From Oceanospirillaceae bacterium (GTDB lineage Bacteria; Pseudomonadota; Gammaproteobacteria; Pseudomonadales; Balneatricaceae): a DNA stretch of 64,000 nucleotides. The notes beneath the pieces are model-generated. The model saw nothing but the letters and a program-made list of their open reading frames with translations, did not search any database and was not told where the DNA came from. Of the stretch, positions 44,473 through 55,839 are shown one piece after another (within the stretch, counting starts at the first letter, position 1; each line of letters starts with the position of its first letter). Made by a program: the position numbers and the translations under genes. Location: NCBI GenBank assembly GCA_029938085.1, contig JAPYOS010000002.1, positions 276,420 through 340,419 of the forward strand. The letters run 5' to 3'.

Positions 44473-45114
44473 TTATTGCGCAAGATTATCCAACTTCAAA
44501 CCCAATAGCGGGTTATTAGCGCCACTAGCCTTAGCCAGGGCCGACGCTTGAGTATATGCAGCCCTTGCCGCATCAAGCTCACCTTGCGTCACAAGGATAT
44601 CGCCTTTAGTTTCTAAGCGTGCTGCAGACCATGCATCATCGCCGTCTACCAGCAATGCTAGCGCTTGCTCATGCTGACCTTGTGCCGCCAATACTTTGGC
44701 CAAACGGACGTTAGCCAAAGCCACTATTTCAGCATCGCCTTGTTGCGCCACTACCCACTCCAATTCAGAGCCCGCAGCAGCAAGGTTGCCCGCTTGCACT
44801 TCCACTCGAGCTACCATTAAGGCAGCCAACTGTGCGTAAGTACTGGTGCTAAATTCAGTTTTTAACAAATCACTATTATGGCGAATACTAGCGGCATTTT
44901 TTTTGCTTAACTCGCCCGCCGAGGCGCTATTAAGCAAACGCTGAAAATAAGCACTGGCTACTTCAGATTGCTGCACCTGATAGTCTTGGTAAGCATTCCA
45001 GCTCAATACGCCACCGATAGACACGGCGATGGTGAGAATCAACGACTTGCCGTTTTCTTTCCACCAATTTTTTAACGCTTCTACCTGTTCTTCTTCGGTT
45101 TTCATTTCGGTCAC
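44473..45114 (-). CDS. yfgM: YfgM-family ancillary SecYEG protein
   Basis: YfgM is an inner-membrane protein with a periplasmic TPR-like domain that works with PpiD at the SecYEG translocon. The 213-residue product has the family opening TEEEQVEALKNWWKENGK, a membrane helix around residues 22-42 and alanine-rich helical repeats. GTG 45114 has GAGGAG 9 nt upstream and is the best start. It lies between hisS and bamB, as in E. coli. Confidence 0.9.
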   Translation of the reverse strand: MTEMKTEEEQVEALKNWWKENGKSLILTIAVSIGGVLSWNAYQDYQVQQSEVASAYFQRLLNSASAGELSKKNAASIRHNSDLLKTEFSTSTYAQLAALMVARVEVQAGNLAAAGSELEWVVAQQGDAEIVALANVRLAKVLAAQGQHEQALALLVDGDDAWSAARLETKGDILVTQGELDAARAAYTQASALAKASGANNPLLGLKLDNLAQ

Positions 45115-45161
45115 GACCAAAAACTCCTCAATACTGCATTTAATAATAATTGTTAATTGTG

Positions 45162-46436
45162 TTACAAAAAGCGGGTCACTTGAGCCGTAACTTGATCAAT
45201 AGCGATGCTTTGCTGTTGGCCTTGACCTTGTAGTGGTTTCAACTGAACTTGGCCCAGCGCAAGCTCTTCATCACCTAAAATCAGCACCATTTTAGCACCG
45301 CTTCGATCTGCCTTTTTCATTTGGTTTTTCAAGCTGCCTGCACCACAATGCCAAACCACACGCAGGCCTGTGATATCACTGCGCAATTGTTCTGCTAACT
45401 GCATGGCGCGCACGTTGGCCTCGGCACCCAAATGGGCGACATACAAATCCACCTTTTGAGTAATATCGGCAGGCGTTTGCTGTAGCTCTTGCAGCAGCAA
45501 AATCATCCGTTCTACACCCATCGCCCAACCCACAGCCGGTGTAGGTTTACCACCTAATTCTTCTATCATGCCATCGTAACGACCGCCGCCACACACAGTA
45601 CCTTGAGCACCAAGCTTATCGGTCACCCACTCAAACACCGTTTTGCAATAATAATCTAAGCCACGCACTAGTCGCGGGTTGATTTCATAGCTTACACCGG
45701 CGGCATCTAACAGCTGACGTAGGCGCTCAAAGTGATCACGGGATTCGTCATCTAAATAGGCATAGAAATCAGGTGCGCCATCCAGCAAGCGTTGCGTGGA
45801 CTCATCTTTACTGTCCAGCACTCTCAACGGGTTAGTCGCCACACGGCGCTGACTGTCGGCATCGAGAGAGCCCATATTAGCCTGCAAAAAGGTCACTAGG
45901 TCAGTGCGGTACGCCGCACGGGCTGCAGAACTGCCCAAGGTATTAAGCTGTAATGTAACGGCGTCCTGCAAACCCAACTGGCGCCATAAGCGGGCGGTCA
46001 TAATAATCAGTTCTGCATCAACGTCGGGGCCATCTAGACCATAAACTTCTGCACCAAACTGATGAAACTGGCGCTGACGACCCTTTTGTGGCCGCTCGTA
46101 GCGGAACATTGGCCCGTGATACCACAAACGCTGAACTTGGTTATAGGTTAACCCGTGCTCCAAAGCCGCCCGCACACAAGATGCAGTGCCTTCTGGCCGC
46201 AGAGTCATATGGTCACCATTACGATCTGCAAAGGTGTACATTTCCTTTTCCACTACATCTGTGGCTTCGCCAATGGAACGGCAAAATAAGTCGGTTTTTT
46301 CGGCAATAGGCATGCGAATTTCTGCATAACCATATTGCTCAAAGACAGACTTAACTTGCGCTTCAAAAAACTGCCACAATGGTGTTTGATCGGGCAAGAT
46401 ATCGTGCATGCCGCGAATGGCTTTAATAGATGCCAA
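45162..46436 (-). CDS. hisS: Histidyl-tRNA synthetase
   Basis: This class II synthetase charges tRNA-His. The 424-residue product has motif 1 around YGYAEIRMP, motif 2 [13 protein letters not shown] with [17 protein letters not shown], the histidine-A motif [15 protein letters not shown] and motif 3 GWAMGVERM. In many relatives ispG lies between rodZ and hisS; here only 37 nt do. Confidence 0.97.
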   Translation of the reverse strand: MASIKAIRGMHDILPDQTPLWQFFEAQVKSVFEQYGYAEIRMPIAEKTDLFCRSIGEATDVVEKEMYTFADRNGDHMTLRPEGTASCVRAALEHGLTYNQVQRLWYHGPMFRYERPQKGRQRQFHQFGAEVYGLDGPDVDAELIIMTARLWRQLGLQDAVTLQLNTLGSSAARAAYRTDLVTFLQANMGSLDADSQRRVATNPLRVLDSKDESTQRLLDGAPDFYAYLDDESRDHFERLRQLLDAAGVSYEINPRLVRGLDYYCKTVFEWVTDKLGAQGTVCGGGRYDGMIEELGGKPTPAVGWAMGVERMILLLQELQQTPADITQKVDLYVAHLGAEANVRAMQLAEQLRSDITGLRVVWHCGAGSLKNQMKKADRSGAKMVLILGDEELALGQVQLKPLQGQGQQQSIAIDQVTAQVTRFL

Positions 46437-46473
46437 AACGTGTTCCTTTACTAAACTGTTTACGGGTTGTCGA

Positions 46474-47448
46474 TTATTTCTTTAACGTAAGACGCGCAAT
46501 GTCTTTACGTGTATGAGGCTTCAAGTCGATGATGCGCTCATCAAAGGTCATGTTAGAGACTGCAGACGAACGACCCAACAAGACTTTAATCGGTGCGATA
46601 ACCACCTGGTCGATGCGATCATCAGCAGAAAAAAGGTCCGACAAAATCATTTTGCCATTGCCGTCTTTAATTTCCACCCAACAGTCTTTATCAAACTCCA
46701 TAACCAACACAGCCTCATTGGCCGCCAACACAGGAGCCTCTTGCTCAACCGGTTGCTCTGCAGGCACTGACGCAGGCGCCACCACTTCTGCGACGGGTTG
46801 CTCGAGTGGCACTTCAACCACTACCAGCGTTGTGTCATTACTCGCCGGTGTTTGGCTCTCCTCAACTAAAGGTGCAGCCCCGACTTCAGCTTGACTAGCA
46901 GTTAACGTGGCTAGATCAAGGTTATCGTCAAGCTCTTCTACTGATTCGACAAGCGTCTCACCTTGCGCAGTATCCACCGTCACACTGGTCAATTGAGAGA
47001 TGGCTAAGCCCCCATTTTGGCTTTGCCACCACATCAGAGAAACAACCACCAAACCAATGACAAACAGCGCCGAAACAATTTTCACCCATGTATCACTAGG
47101 CTTGCTTTGCTCACCAGCGTTGCGCACGCCCAACATCGGCTTACTAGCATGGTCCGGCACACCATACACAGCATCGAATTCGGCGACTAAAGCTTGGCCA
47201 TCCAAACCCACATGACGCGCATAGGAGCGAATATAACCACGGGCAAAAACAAAACTAGGAATAAGCTCGAAATCGTCTTCTTCAATGGCATTAATCACCT
47301 TGGAAGTTAAGTGCAATTCACGCGCGGCCTCCATTTGAGACCAGCCCTTATCTTCTCGAGCTTGACGCAATAAGTATCCGGGAAAGCCTGGTAACTGCCC
47401 GTCCAGTTGATGTTGATCTGACATGTCTAACGGTTCCGCATCACTCAC
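46474..47448 (-). CDS. rodZ: Cytoskeletal protein RodZ
   Basis: RodZ links MreB to the cell-wall elongation machinery. The 324-residue product has an Xre-type helix-turn-helix at residues 24-70 ([19 protein letters not shown]), a conserved [12 protein letters not shown] segment, a membrane helix at about 121-141, an acidic/proline-rich periplasmic linker, and a C-terminal DUF4115 domain. It lies between rlmN and hisS. Confidence 0.93.
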   Translation of the reverse strand: MSDAEPLDMSDQHQLDGQLPGFPGYLLRQAREDKGWSQMEAARELHLTSKVINAIEEDDFELIPSFVFARGYIRSYARHVGLDGQALVAEFDAVYGVPDHASKPMLGVRNAGEQSKPSDTWVKIVSALFVIGLVVVSLMWWQSQNGGLAISQLTSVTVDTAQGETLVESVEELDDNLDLATLTASQAEVGAAPLVEESQTPASNDTTLVVVEVPLEQPVAEVVAPASVPAEQPVEQEAPVLAANEAVLVMEFDKDCWVEIKDGNGKMILSDLFSADDRIDQVVIAPIKVLLGRSSAVSNMTFDERIIDLKPHTRKDIARLTLKK

Positions 47449-47557
47449 TATGTGTACCTTTTGTTATTATTTACAGTAGAGTTAGTTAAGTTTGTTTATA
47501 TTAGCAGCAATAATAGCGCCCATTTTTGGACACTGCCAGCTTAGCTTAGTTCCTCGG

Positions 47558-48673
47558 CTAAATTTGTTGCGCTTCTATACGTGCCGCATAGGTCGCACTG
47601 CGCCGCGTACGGTCTTTTACTTGACCTACCAGCTGCCCACAAGCGGCATCAATATCGTCACCGCGGGTGGTTCTAATGGTAGTAATAATACCTGCTTTGG
47701 CCATAATGCGCTGAAAGGCTTCAATTTGCGGCCGAGGGCTACGACGGTAATCAGACCCAGGGAACGGGTTAAATGGGATCAGGTTAAGCTTGCAAGGTAC
47801 TCGCTTTAATACTTTTGCTAACTCACGGGCATGCTTAGGCTGGTCGTTAATCCCGTCGATCATGGTGTACTCCATGGTAATCACGCGCTTATCAGTGAGC
47901 TTATCTAAGTAGCGATTACAGGCGTCTAATAACGCATCCAAATTGTACTTTTTGTTCACTGGCACTAACTCATTACGCAACAAGTCGTTGGGGGCATGCA
48001 AAGAAATAGCCAACGACACGTCGGTGACCTCGCTCAAACGATCAATAGCGGGCACCACGCCAGCGGTGCTTAACGTCACACGCCGTTTAGATAAATTATA
48101 CGCATTGTCATCCATCATCAAGGCGATGGCAGGGGTTACATTATCAAAATTCAACAAGGGCTCGCCCATACCCATAAACACCACGTTGGTGACGCGGCGC
48201 GGGCCATTAGGGTCCACTGGGCCAAAGGATTTTATAGCAATACGTACTTGGCCGATAATTTCAGCAGAGGTTAAATTTCGATTAAAGCCCTGCTTACCTG
48301 TGGAACAAAAACTGCAATCCAAAGCACAACCCACTTGAGATGACACACACAAGGTGGCACGGTCGCCATCGGGTATCAATACCATCTCAACTTTGTTGTC
48401 GCCGGCCACACCAATAACCCACTTTCGGGTGCCGTCTTTAGAGTCACCGCGATACAACACTTCTGGCTCAACGATTTCGGCCGTTTGAGTCAGCTTTTCA
48501 CGCAGCTGCTTACTCACATTGGTCATGCTTTCAAAGTCTTCAGCACCAAATTGGTGGATCCACTTCATCACTTGAATGGCCCTAAACTTGGGTTCATTCA
48601 TAGTTTTAAAATAAGCTTCCATTTGGCTTGGGGAAAAACCCAAAATATTGGTTTTTTTGCTGACTTCAGACAT
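47558..48673 (-). CDS. rlmN: 23S rRNA (A2503-C2)/tRNA methyltransferase RlmN
   Basis: This radical-SAM enzyme methylates 23S A2503 and tRNA A37. The 371-residue product has the cluster motif [15 protein letters not shown] (CxxxCxxC). The C-terminal [14 protein letters not shown] contains the second catalytic Cys. I chose the start [10 protein letters not shown] with AGG 7 nt upstream; an earlier ATG nine codons up is not needed. Confidence 0.96.
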   Translation of the reverse strand: MSEVSKKTNILGFSPSQMEAYFKTMNEPKFRAIQVMKWIHQFGAEDFESMTNVSKQLREKLTQTAEIVEPEVLYRGDSKDGTRKWVIGVAGDNKVEMVLIPDGDRATLCVSSQVGCALDCSFCSTGKQGFNRNLTSAEIIGQVRIAIKSFGPVDPNGPRRVTNVVFMGMGEPLLNFDNVTPAIALMMDDNAYNLSKRRVTLSTAGVVPAIDRLSEVTDVSLAISLHAPNDLLRNELVPVNKKYNLDALLDACNRYLDKLTDKRVITMEYTMIDGINDQPKHARELAKVLKRVPCKLNLIPFNPFPGSDYRRSPRPQIEAFQRIMAKAGIITTIRTTRGDDIDAACGQLVGQVKDRTRRSATYAARIEAQQI

Positions 48674-48721
48674 TTGCAGACCTATATATTTAACTGGCAA
48701 GTTTTATTTGCCTAAACGCAA

Positions 48722-48746
48722 TGCGGCGCTCACTAGGAACGCCGCA
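48722..48746 (-). terminator. Stem-loop between ndk and rlmN
   Basis: TGCGGCG (48722-48728) pairs with CGCCGCA (48740-48746) around an 11-nt loop. It is GC-rich but not followed by a U-run on the minus strand, so its use as a terminator is uncertain. It may stabilise the ndk 3' end. Confidence 0.45.
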
Positions 48747-48813
48747 CTGTGTTGCCGATAACGTTTCAGCACCTAAGTGCGAGCCGATAACAGCTTACTT
48801 TCTTGTCACGGAA

Positions 48814-49221
48814 TTAACCGCCGAAGAAGTAACCGATTTCGCGTGCAGCCGACGTAGTAGAGTCAGAACCGTGCACAGCGTTGGCATCGATAGATTCTGC
48901 AAAGTCACTACGAATAGTGCCTTCAGCAGCTTCTTGTGGGTTAGTAGCGCCCATTAGATCACGGTTTTTGTTAACCGCGCCTTCGCCTTCAAGCACCTGA
49001 ACTACAACAGGACCAGAAGTCATGAAAGTCACTAGGTCACCAAAGAAAGGACGTTCGCTGTGCTCAGCGTAAAAGCCTTGAGCTTCAGCTTCGGTTAGCT
49101 GCTTCATTTCCATTTTAACGATTTTAAGACCGTTAGTTTCGAAACGTGAAGCGATTTTTCCGATAACATTTTTAGCTACAGCATCAGGCTTGATGATGGA
49201 CAGAGTGCGTTCTACCGCCAT
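48814..49221 (-). CDS. ndk: Nucleoside diphosphate kinase
   Basis: Ndk balances NTP and dNTP pools by a phosphohistidine mechanism. The 135-residue product starts [18 protein letters not shown] and carries the active-site NAVHGSDS with its catalytic His. It is a few residues shorter at the C-terminus than the E. coli protein, ending GYFFGG. An ATG four codons upstream is not used by homologs. Confidence 0.96.
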   Translation of the reverse strand: MAVERTLSIIKPDAVAKNVIGKIASRFETNGLKIVKMEMKQLTEAEAQGFYAEHSERPFFGDLVTFMTSGPVVVQVLEGEGAVNKNRDLMGATNPQEAAEGTIRSDFAESIDANAVHGSDSTTSAAREIGYFFGG

Positions 49222-49344
49222 GGTATTCTCCAAACAGTGGGACCCATAAAATGGGTAATAAATAAAAAGTGTTAACTCGCACGAAAATCGTACGCGAAAT
49301 TTGACCGCGTAATTATACGTTGTATTGACTAGCTTTAATAGAGG

Positions 49345-49545
49345 CTAGTCAAGCTCATCAATCCAAGCGGCTTGTATGGCTTCCAATATTTTTTCGCCAC
49401 AACGCTTTGGATCGTCATTAAACTCTGGCAAGTCCATAGTCCATTGCATTAAATCGGTAAACCGCACCTGCCGTGGGTCAACCTCTGGGTGAGCTTCATA
49501 CAGTTCAATAGCAATATCTAAGGTATCGGTCCAACTCAGCGACAT
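49345..49545 (-). CDS. iscX: IscX, Fe-S assembly adaptor
   Basis: IscX is a small acidic protein that binds IscS and iron and modulates cluster assembly. The 66-residue product has WTDTLDIAIELYEAHPEVDP and the conserved RFTDLMQWTMDLPEFNDDP. It is the last gene of the isc operon. Confidence 0.95.
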   Translation of the reverse strand: MSLSWTDTLDIAIELYEAHPEVDPRQVRFTDLMQWTMDLPEFNDDPKRCGEKILEAIQAAWIDELD

Positions 49546-49554
49546 AACAAGCTC

Positions 49555-49893
49555 CTAGTGGGCTTCTGAAACAATGTTAATAGTGTACTTAGGAATCTCT
49601 ACCACCAAATTTTCATCGGCCACAACAGCCTGACAGCTTAAACGAGAATCTGGCTCTAAGCCCCAGGCCTTGTCTAGCATGTCATCTTCTAATTCGTCGG
49701 ACTCAATCATAGAATCAAAACCTTCGCGCACAATCACATGGCAGGTAGTGCAAGCACAAGACTTTTCGCAGGCATGCTCAATATCAATACCATTGGCTTT
49801 GGCCGCATCAAGAATGGTTTGGCCCGCATCAGCTTCAATCACTTGGCCTGTTGGGCAAAGTTCGGCATGGGGCAATATAATAATCTGGGGCAC
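49555..49893 (-). CDS. fdx: 2Fe-2S ferredoxin of the Isc system
   Basis: Fdx donates electrons for cluster assembly on IscU. The 112-residue product is an adrenodoxin-type ferredoxin with ligands C42, C48, C51 and C87. C46 is extra, inside CEKSCACTTC. It lies between hscA and iscX. Confidence 0.96.
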   Translation of the reverse strand: MPQIIILPHAELCPTGQVIEADAGQTILDAAKANGIDIEHACEKSCACTTCHVIVREGFDSMIESDELEDDMLDKAWGLEPDSRLSCQAVVADENLVVEIPKYTINIVSEAH

Positions 49894-49942
49894 GGTTACA
49901 ACTCCTCAACTGCATTCTTTAAATTCACGGATTGGCGACAAG

Positions 49943-51841
49943 CTACAACTGATCTACAGACTTGCCAGCCAAAGCGCGCTTAATACTGTCATCCATACGC
50001 ATGGCAGCGTAGGCATCACTAGCCTTAGCCATCGCTTCAATTTGTTTGGCGATGGCATGATGGTCTTGGCCATTACGAGCGACGACCAATTGTTCCATTT
50101 GAACCACAATTTGTTGCTGGGCTTGTGCTGTTAGCAAACGCTCACCATCTTCTGCCAAAGCCATTGTCACAGCCTCTAGCAAACGATCTGCCTCCACCTG
50201 CTGCTCACGCAAACTGCGCGCGCTGCGGTCATCTTCAACATTGCTCCAGCTAGCCTTAATCATGTCAGCGACCTGCTGATCAGACAGGCCGTAAGACGGC
50301 TTCACTTGCACCGTGGCAGCCACACCCGAGGTTAGCTCGCGAGCACTTACCTCCAATAAACCGTCGGCATCCACCTGAAACGTGACTCGGATTTTAGCCG
50401 CACCAGCGGCCATCGGCGGAATACCACGTAATTCAAATCGCGACAAAGAGCGGCAATCTTGTACCAACTCGCGTTCACCCTGCAACACGTGAATAGCCAT
50501 GGCTGTTTGGCCATCTTGGTAAGTCGTAAATTCTTGTGCACGAGCCACAGGGATCGGTGTATTACGATCGATCACACGCTCAACCAAGCCGCCCATCGTT
50601 TCTAAACCCAACGACAAGGGCAGCACATCTAACAACAATAATTCTTCGCCACTTTGATTGCCGGCCAACACGTCAGCCTGACGCGCGGCGCCCAGAGCGA
50701 CCACACGATCCGGATCGATAGAGGTCAATGGCTGGCGTTGAAATAATTCAGCTACGCGCTCCTGCACTCGCAAACTGCGCGTTGAGCCACCCACCATCAC
50801 TACTTCAGCCACTTCGTCTAGGCTTACCTTAGCATCACGCAAGGTGCGCTTAGTGGCCCGAATAGCACGGCTAATAATAGGGTCCAGCAACTCATTCATT
50901 TGCTCAAGGCTCAAGGCTAAATCGGCATAGACATCACCGCCCGGCCAACCCTCAAACGACAAAGTGGCTGTGTTTTCTGTACTCAAGCGCTCTTTAGTAG
51001 CACGAGCCAAACGCAACAAAAAGCGCTGTTGAGCAAGGTCTAGCTGCTGTGGAATTTGGCGCTGCTGGTGCATCCACTGGGCTAGGGCATGGTCAAAATC
51101 ATCACCACCAAGGGCTGAATCACCACCCGTTGCCAACACTTCAAATACGCCTTGCTCCATACGCAGAACAGAAATATCAAAGGTGCCGCCTCCTAAGTCA
51201 AACACAGCAATGGTGCCCTGCTGTTGCTCGCCTTGATTAGACTCTTGCTGCTCAAGCCCATAAGCTACCGCCGCAGCGGTAGGCTCGTTGAGCAACCGCA
51301 ATACCTGGATACCCGCCAACTGAGCCGCATCTTTGGTCGCTTGACGCTGAGCATCATCAAAATAGGCAGGCACCGTAATTACCGCACCCACTAACTCACC
51401 ACCCAAACTGCTCTCACCACGCTGCACTAAGGCTCGCAGAATGTCGGCAGAAACCTGTACCGGGCTCTTAAGGCCAGCCACTGTATGGATCATCGGCATA
51501 CCTTGATCACAGGCCTCAAATAAATACGGCATATTGCTGCCAAGACGCTTAACGTCTTCGATACCACGACCCATAAGCCGCTTAACCGACATCACAGTGT
51601 TGGCTGCGTCATCTACCAAATGCGCTTCAGCTTTAACACCCACCTGCGGTGACTCATCGACCAAATAACGCACAACGGAGGGTAGCAGCGCTTCACCACG
51701 GGAATTGGGCAAAGTTTCTGCCTGCCCACTACGCACACTAGCCACAAGGGAGTGAGTGGTGCCTAAATCGATACCTACTGCCAATTTACGCTGATGTGGC
51801 TTAGCGCTTTGACCGGGCTCTGCAATTTGCAACAAGGCCAT
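49943..51841 (-). CDS. hscA: Fe-S cluster chaperone HscA (Hsp70 family)
   Basis: HscA binds the LPPVK motif of IscU and drives cluster transfer. The 632-residue product has the Hsp70 nucleotide-binding start [14 protein letters not shown], the phosphate-2 motif [14 protein letters not shown] and the [17 protein letters not shown] substrate-domain block. It follows hscB by 12 nt. Confidence 0.96.
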   Translation of the reverse strand: MALLQIAEPGQSAKPHQRKLAVGIDLGTTHSLVASVRSGQAETLPNSRGEALLPSVVRYLVDESPQVGVKAEAHLVDDAANTVMSVKRLMGRGIEDVKRLGSNMPYLFEACDQGMPMIHTVAGLKSPVQVSADILRALVQRGESSLGGELVGAVITVPAYFDDAQRQATKDAAQLAGIQVLRLLNEPTAAAVAYGLEQQESNQGEQQQGTIAVFDLGGGTFDISVLRMEQGVFEVLATGGDSALGGDDFDHALAQWMHQQRQIPQQLDLAQQRFLLRLARATKERLSTENTATLSFEGWPGGDVYADLALSLEQMNELLDPIISRAIRATKRTLRDAKVSLDEVAEVVMVGGSTRSLRVQERVAELFQRQPLTSIDPDRVVALGAARQADVLAGNQSGEELLLLDVLPLSLGLETMGGLVERVIDRNTPIPVARAQEFTTYQDGQTAMAIHVLQGERELVQDCRSLSRFELRGIPPMAAGAAKIRVTFQVDADGLLEVSARELTSGVAATVQVKPSYGLSDQQVADMIKASWSNVEDDRSARSLREQQVEADRLLEAVTMALAEDGERLLTAQAQQQIVVQMEQLVVARNGQDHHAIAKQIEAMAKASDAYAAMRMDDSIKRALAGKSVDQL

Positions 51842-51853
51842 GAAATCTAATCC

Positions 51854-52381
51854 TTAATCGAGCAACTCGCCCTCGAGGGCATCTAATTGCTGCTGTAACT
51901 TGACAATAAATTGTAACTTTCGCACCGCTGTCTCTGCACTTAGGTAGTGATTTGCGGTGTAAGACTGCGAAAAATCTGTTTCTAACTGCGCGGCTTGTGC
52001 TTGTAAGTCTTGCGCCAATGCTTCTATAGCAGGCTCTGGGTCTGGCGCCTGAGACAACTCCTCCATGCCTTCACGCAGTTCAATTTGCTGCAGCAAGAAG
52101 TCCATGGGCATTTGCGTATTGGTGGGCGCCATAGGATCCATGCCCAACAACTGCAACAGGTAAATGCCTCGCTTCAAGGGCGCACTCAGGGTCGCAAAGG
52201 CTTGATTCAAATAGGCCGTAGTTTGTACCGCCACCCGCTGTTGCGCATCACCGAAACTAACAAACCGGTCTGGGTGGTGCTCTTGCTGCAACGCACGATG
52301 ACTTTGTCGCAAAACACCTAGGTCTAGCTCAAACGTGCGCGGCAAGCTATAACAGGAGAAATAATCTTGGCTGATGTCCAT
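51854..52381 (-). CDS. hscB: Fe-S cluster co-chaperone HscB (J-protein)
   Basis: HscB delivers IscU to HscA. The 175-residue product has an N-terminal J domain with the HPD motif in LQQEHHPDRFV and a C-terminal three-helix domain with DFLLQQIELREGMEE. It lies in standard order between iscA and hscA. Confidence 0.95.
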   Translation of the reverse strand: MDISQDYFSCYSLPRTFELDLGVLRQSHRALQQEHHPDRFVSFGDAQQRVAVQTTAYLNQAFATLSAPLKRGIYLLQLLGMDPMAPTNTQMPMDFLLQQIELREGMEELSQAPDPEPAIEALAQDLQAQAAQLETDFSQSYTANHYLSAETAVRKLQFIVKLQQQLDALEGELLD

Positions 52382-52404
52382 GGGTTAAAGTATCTGCTAG
52401 CCGC

Positions 52405-52728
52405 TTAAACGTTAAAGCTTTCACCGCAGCCGCATTCACCTTTGGCATTGGGGTTATTAAACTGAAAACCTTCGTTCAAACCTTCTTTGGCGTAATCTAG
52501 CTCGGTGCCGTCTAAATATAAGAGACTTTTTGGGTCAATAACAATCTTCACACCCAAGGTGTTAAACACCTCATCTTCTGCCGCCACCTGATCAACAAAT
52601 TCAAGAATGTAGGCCATGCCAGAACAACCTGTAGTACGTACACCTAGGCGCACGCCTTCGCCATGGCCACGGTTAACTAAGTAGTTATTAACGTGGTCTG
52701 CTGCGGCTTGGGTCATGGTAATGGCCAT
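52405..52728 (-). CDS. iscA: Iron-sulfur assembly protein IscA
   Basis: This A-type carrier passes Fe-S clusters to targets. The 107-residue product starts [13 protein letters not shown] and has the three conserved cysteines, one in TTGCSGMAY and two in GECGCGESF. Confidence 0.96.
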   Translation of the reverse strand: MAITMTQAAADHVNNYLVNRGHGEGVRLGVRTTGCSGMAYILEFVDQVAAEDEVFNTLGVKIVIDPKSLLYLDGTELDYAKEGLNEGFQFNNPNAKGECGCGESFNV

Positions 52729-52757
52729 GGGAATATCCTCTAAATACGCGTTAAACG

Positions 52758-53135
52758 TTACTGCTTGCTTTTGTAATTATCGATAGCCGCTTTGATAGCG
52801 TCTTCGGCAAGTACTGAACAGTGGATTTTAACCGGTGGTAACGCCAATTCTTCAGAGATATTGGAGTTTCGAATTTCACCTGCCTGATCCAAGGTCATGC
52901 CCTTCATCCATTCTGTAACCAATGAACTTGAAGCAATGGCCGAACCACAACCATAGGTTTTAAACTTGGCGTCTTCGATGACACCTTCGTCGTTAACCTT
53001 GATTTGCAAACGCATTACGTCGCCACATGCGGGCGCACCTACCATACCAGTACCTACGTGCGCGTCAGCTTCATCCATCTTGCCAACGTTGCGCGGGTTT
53101 TCGTAATGATCGATGACCTGTTCGCTATATGCCAT
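52758..53135 (-). CDS. iscU: Iron-sulfur cluster scaffold IscU
   Basis: IscU is the scaffold on which clusters are built from IscS sulfur. The 125-residue product has the three ligand cysteines in [15 protein letters not shown] and LPPVKIHCS. The LPPVK peptide is the HscA-binding site. Confidence 0.97.
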   Translation of the reverse strand: MAYSEQVIDHYENPRNVGKMDEADAHVGTGMVGAPACGDVMRLQIKVNDEGVIEDAKFKTYGCGSAIASSSLVTEWMKGMTLDQAGEIRNSNISEELALPPVKIHCSVLAEDAIKAAIDNYKSKQ

Positions 53136-53160
53136 GTGTCTATCCTCTCAATCTATTATA

Positions 53161-54375
53161 TTAGTGTGCAGCCCACTCCACACTGTCCAAATCCACACCA
53201 TCTTTGTACATATCCCAAAGTGGTGACAAATCACGCAACTTGATGACTGCATTGCGCGACTGCTCAACGGCTTGATCTATGTCGGCTTCAGTGGTGAAAC
53301 GGCCGATACTAAAACGGATTGAGCTATGTGCCAATTCGTCATTCATACCTAGAGCGCGCAGCACATAAGATGGTTCCAAGCTGGCAGAGGTACACGCAGA
53401 ACCAGAGGACACTGCGAGTTCACGCAATGACATCAATAGCGATTCGCCTTCTACAAAGTTAAAGCTAATGTTGGCATTGCCAGACACGCGCTGGGTAGCG
53501 TGGCCGTTCATATACACTTCTTCCATGTCTTTTACACCATCCCACAAGCGCTGACGCAAAGCGTCGATACGGGTATTGTCGGACTCCATCTCGGCTTGGG
53601 CAATAGCAAAAGCCGCACCCATACCCACAATCTGGTGGGTTGCTAAGGTGCCAGAACGCATACCGCGCTCATGACCACCACCGTGCATTTGTGCTTCTAG
53701 ACGAACACGCGGCTTACGACGCACAAACAAAGCACCAATACCTTTAGGTCCGTATACTTTGTGAGCAGAGAATGACATCAAATCAACTTTAGCGGTTTCT
53801 ACGTCGATGTTAATTTTGCCTGCACTCTGGGCTGCATCAACGTGAAACAATACCTTTTTAGCTCGGGTAATCTCACCAATAGCGGCAATATCTGTGACCA
53901 CGCCGATCTCATTATTCACATGCATTAAAGACACTAAAATGGTGTCTTCACGCAAGGCTTCAGCCACTTGTTCAGGGCTAATCAAACCGTCGGTGCTAGG
54001 CTCAAGATAAGTCACCTCAAAGCCTTCTCGCTCCAACTGGCGACAGGTGTCTAAAACAGCCTTATGCTCAATTTTAGAGGTAATAATGTGCTTGCCCTTC
54101 TTATGATAGAAGTGAGCCACACCTTTAATCGCCAAATTATCTGATTCGGTCGCGCCTGAGGTCCACACAATTTCACGTGGATCGGCCTTAATTAGGTCAG
54201 CCACTTGGCGACGTGCATTTTCTACCGCTTCTTCTGCTTGCCAACCGTACACGTGTGAACGTGACGCGGGGTTGCCAAAGTTTCCTTCTTGCGTCAAACA
54301 GTCGCACATTAACTTGGCGACACGAGGGTCAACCGGCGTGGTCGCTGAATAATCCAAATACAAAGGCAATTTCAT
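53161..54375 (-). CDS. iscS: Cysteine desulfurase IscS
   Basis: IscS is a PLP enzyme that supplies sulfur for clusters and tRNA thiolation. The 404-residue product starts [17 protein letters not shown], the family start, with GGAG 7 nt upstream. It carries the PLP lysine in [12 protein letters not shown] and the persulfide Cys in [13 protein letters not shown]. Confidence 0.97.
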   Translation of the reverse strand: MKLPLYLDYSATTPVDPRVAKLMCDCLTQEGNFGNPASRSHVYGWQAEEAVENARRQVADLIKADPREIVWTSGATESDNLAIKGVAHFYHKKGKHIITSKIEHKAVLDTCRQLEREGFEVTYLEPSTDGLISPEQVAEALREDTILVSLMHVNNEIGVVTDIAAIGEITRAKKVLFHVDAAQSAGKINIDVETAKVDLMSFSAHKVYGPKGIGALFVRRKPRVRLEAQMHGGGHERGMRSGTLATHQIVGMGAAFAIAQAEMESDNTRIDALRQRLWDGVKDMEEVYMNGHATQRVSGNANISFNFVEGESLLMSLRELAVSSGSACTSASLEPSYVLRALGMNDELAHSSIRFSIGRFTTEADIDQAVEQSRNAVIKLRDLSPLWDMYKDGVDLDSVEWAAH

Positions 54376-54439
54376 GTTGTTTCTCCGCTGCAACTAAACA
54401 GCAATTTACATTCTACAAATACAGGTCAGCCAGCCTAAG

Positions 54440-54910
54440 CTAGCTAACAAAATTAAGTGAAGCCACTTGGTCCAACTTATCGACTTGCCGCTGTGCCAAC
54501 TTTTGAACTTCGCCACGAGCAACTAAATCAGCCAAACTAATGTCATTCAAAAAACCATGGATCTGGGCACTCAAGTCAGCCCATAAATGGTGCGTAAGGC
54601 AGATATCACCGGCCTGACAATTACCCGTTCCACGACAACCCGTGGCATCCACTGTCTCATTGACGGCATCAATGACTTGGGCAACAAAAATACTCTCTGA
54701 ATCACGGCTTAAGCGGTAGCCACCACCCGGACCTCGAACACTGTCCACCAAACCCTGGCGGCGCAGTTTTGAAAATAACTGTTCAAGGTAGGATAACGAA
54801 ATCACTTGGCGCTCAGAAATATCTGCCAAACTAATAGGCTTTCCCGATGCGTGAATCGCTAGATCCAGCATTGCAGTAACGGCGTAGCGGCCTTTAGTAG
54901 TGAGCTTCAT
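54440..54910 (-). CDS. iscR: Fe-S-sensing transcription regulator IscR
   Basis: IscR is an Rrf2-family regulator that represses the isc operon when it holds a 2Fe-2S cluster. The 157-residue product starts [20 protein letters not shown] and has a winged helix with [18 protein letters not shown]. The cluster ligands are in [16 protein letters not shown] (three Cys and the following His). Upstream in-frame ATGs at 54916 and 54961 are less family-like. Confidence 0.96.
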   Translation of the reverse strand: MKLTTKGRYAVTAMLDLAIHASGKPISLADISERQVISLSYLEQLFSKLRRQGLVDSVRGPGGGYRLSRDSESIFVAQVIDAVNETVDATGCRGTGNCQAGDICLTHHLWADLSAQIHGFLNDISLADLVARGEVQKLAQRQVDKLDQVASLNFVS

Positions 54911-54967
54911 GGGCATTCCAAGTTTAGTTTCGGCGCCAATATAACTCGGCTCGTCAAACAAGGTACC

Positions 54968-55001
54968 ATTTTACTAAAACCTGACTAATTTAGTCAAGTA
55001 T
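54968..55001 (-). promoter_or_regulatory. iscR promoter with type-1 IscR operator
   Basis: On the minus strand TTGACT (54992-54997) and TAAAAT (54968-54973) are 18 bp apart. A 25-bp inverted repeat at 54977-55001 carries ATACTTGACT, a 5-bp AAATT centre (with wobble) and AGTCAGGT. This fits the type-1 IscR consensus with TGACT/AGTCA half-sites and covers the -35. Negative feedback by Fe-S IscR is therefore expected. Confidence 0.88.
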
Positions 55002-55026
55002 TAAAAGCGACCTTAAAACCAGCGTT

Positions 55027-55797
55027 TCAGCCTTGTTTATCGCCATTGGGATCAATGGCTCCAGAGAAGTCGGCATCATTAAGTTCGGGCAGACACTCGT
55101 CCACATAACTCGCATCCAACTCCTGCATTTTATCGGCCATACATTGCAGCTTACGATCCACCGCATGCATATGATCCAACATCGCGGCCAACGATTTGGC
55201 TACCGGATCGGGTAGATCAGAACTCATGCCATAAGCATCAAACTTATCCGCCATGTCTTGACGTAGTTTTTGCTGAGCCTCAGTAGGGCGCTCTATAATA
55301 CGCCCAGGTATACCCACCACTGTGGCGCTGGCGGGTACCGGCTTGGTAACCACAGCATTTGAACCAACACGGGCATTTTTACCCACCTCAAATGGCCCTA
55401 ATATTTTAGCACCCGCACCGACCACCACACCGTCATGCAGTGTTGGGTGGCGTTTACCTTTATCCCACGTTGTGCCACCCAAGGTAACACCATGGTATAG
55501 CGTCACGTCGTCGCCAATAATGGCGGTCTCACCAATCACTACACCCATGCCATGATCAATAAAAAAGCGATGGCCGATTTGCGCCCCAGGGTGGATTTCG
55601 ATGCCAGTAAACCAGCGCGTCAATGTAGACAAAAAACGCGCCAACCACTTGAGTCGAATATTCCACAAACTATGGGCAATACGATGCAGCAACAAGGCAT
55701 GCAAGCCAGGGTAACAGGTCAAGACTTCAACAAAATTTCGCGCCGCTGGGTCGCGATGAAAAACTGATGCGATGTCTTCTTTTAAATGACGAAACAT
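55027..55797 (-). CDS. cysE: Serine O-acetyltransferase
   Basis: CysE makes O-acetylserine for cysteine synthesis, feeding the sulfur donor used by IscS. The 256-residue product has an N-terminal helical domain and left-handed beta-helix hexapeptides ([33 protein letters not shown]). It lies directly upstream of iscR, as in Pseudomonas. Confidence 0.95.
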   Translation of the reverse strand: MFRHLKEDIASVFHRDPAARNFVEVLTCYPGLHALLLHRIAHSLWNIRLKWLARFLSTLTRWFTGIEIHPGAQIGHRFFIDHGMGVVIGETAIIGDDVTLYHGVTLGGTTWDKGKRHPTLHDGVVVGAGAKILGPFEVGKNARVGSNAVVTKPVPASATVVGIPGRIIERPTEAQQKLRQDMADKFDAYGMSSDLPDPVAKSLAAMLDHMHAVDRKLQCMADKMQELDASYVDECLPELNDADFSGAIDPNGDKQG

Positions 55798-55839
55798 GAC
55801 CGGATTCCTGATTTAGTGAACTGTTAGTTTATATAGGGT

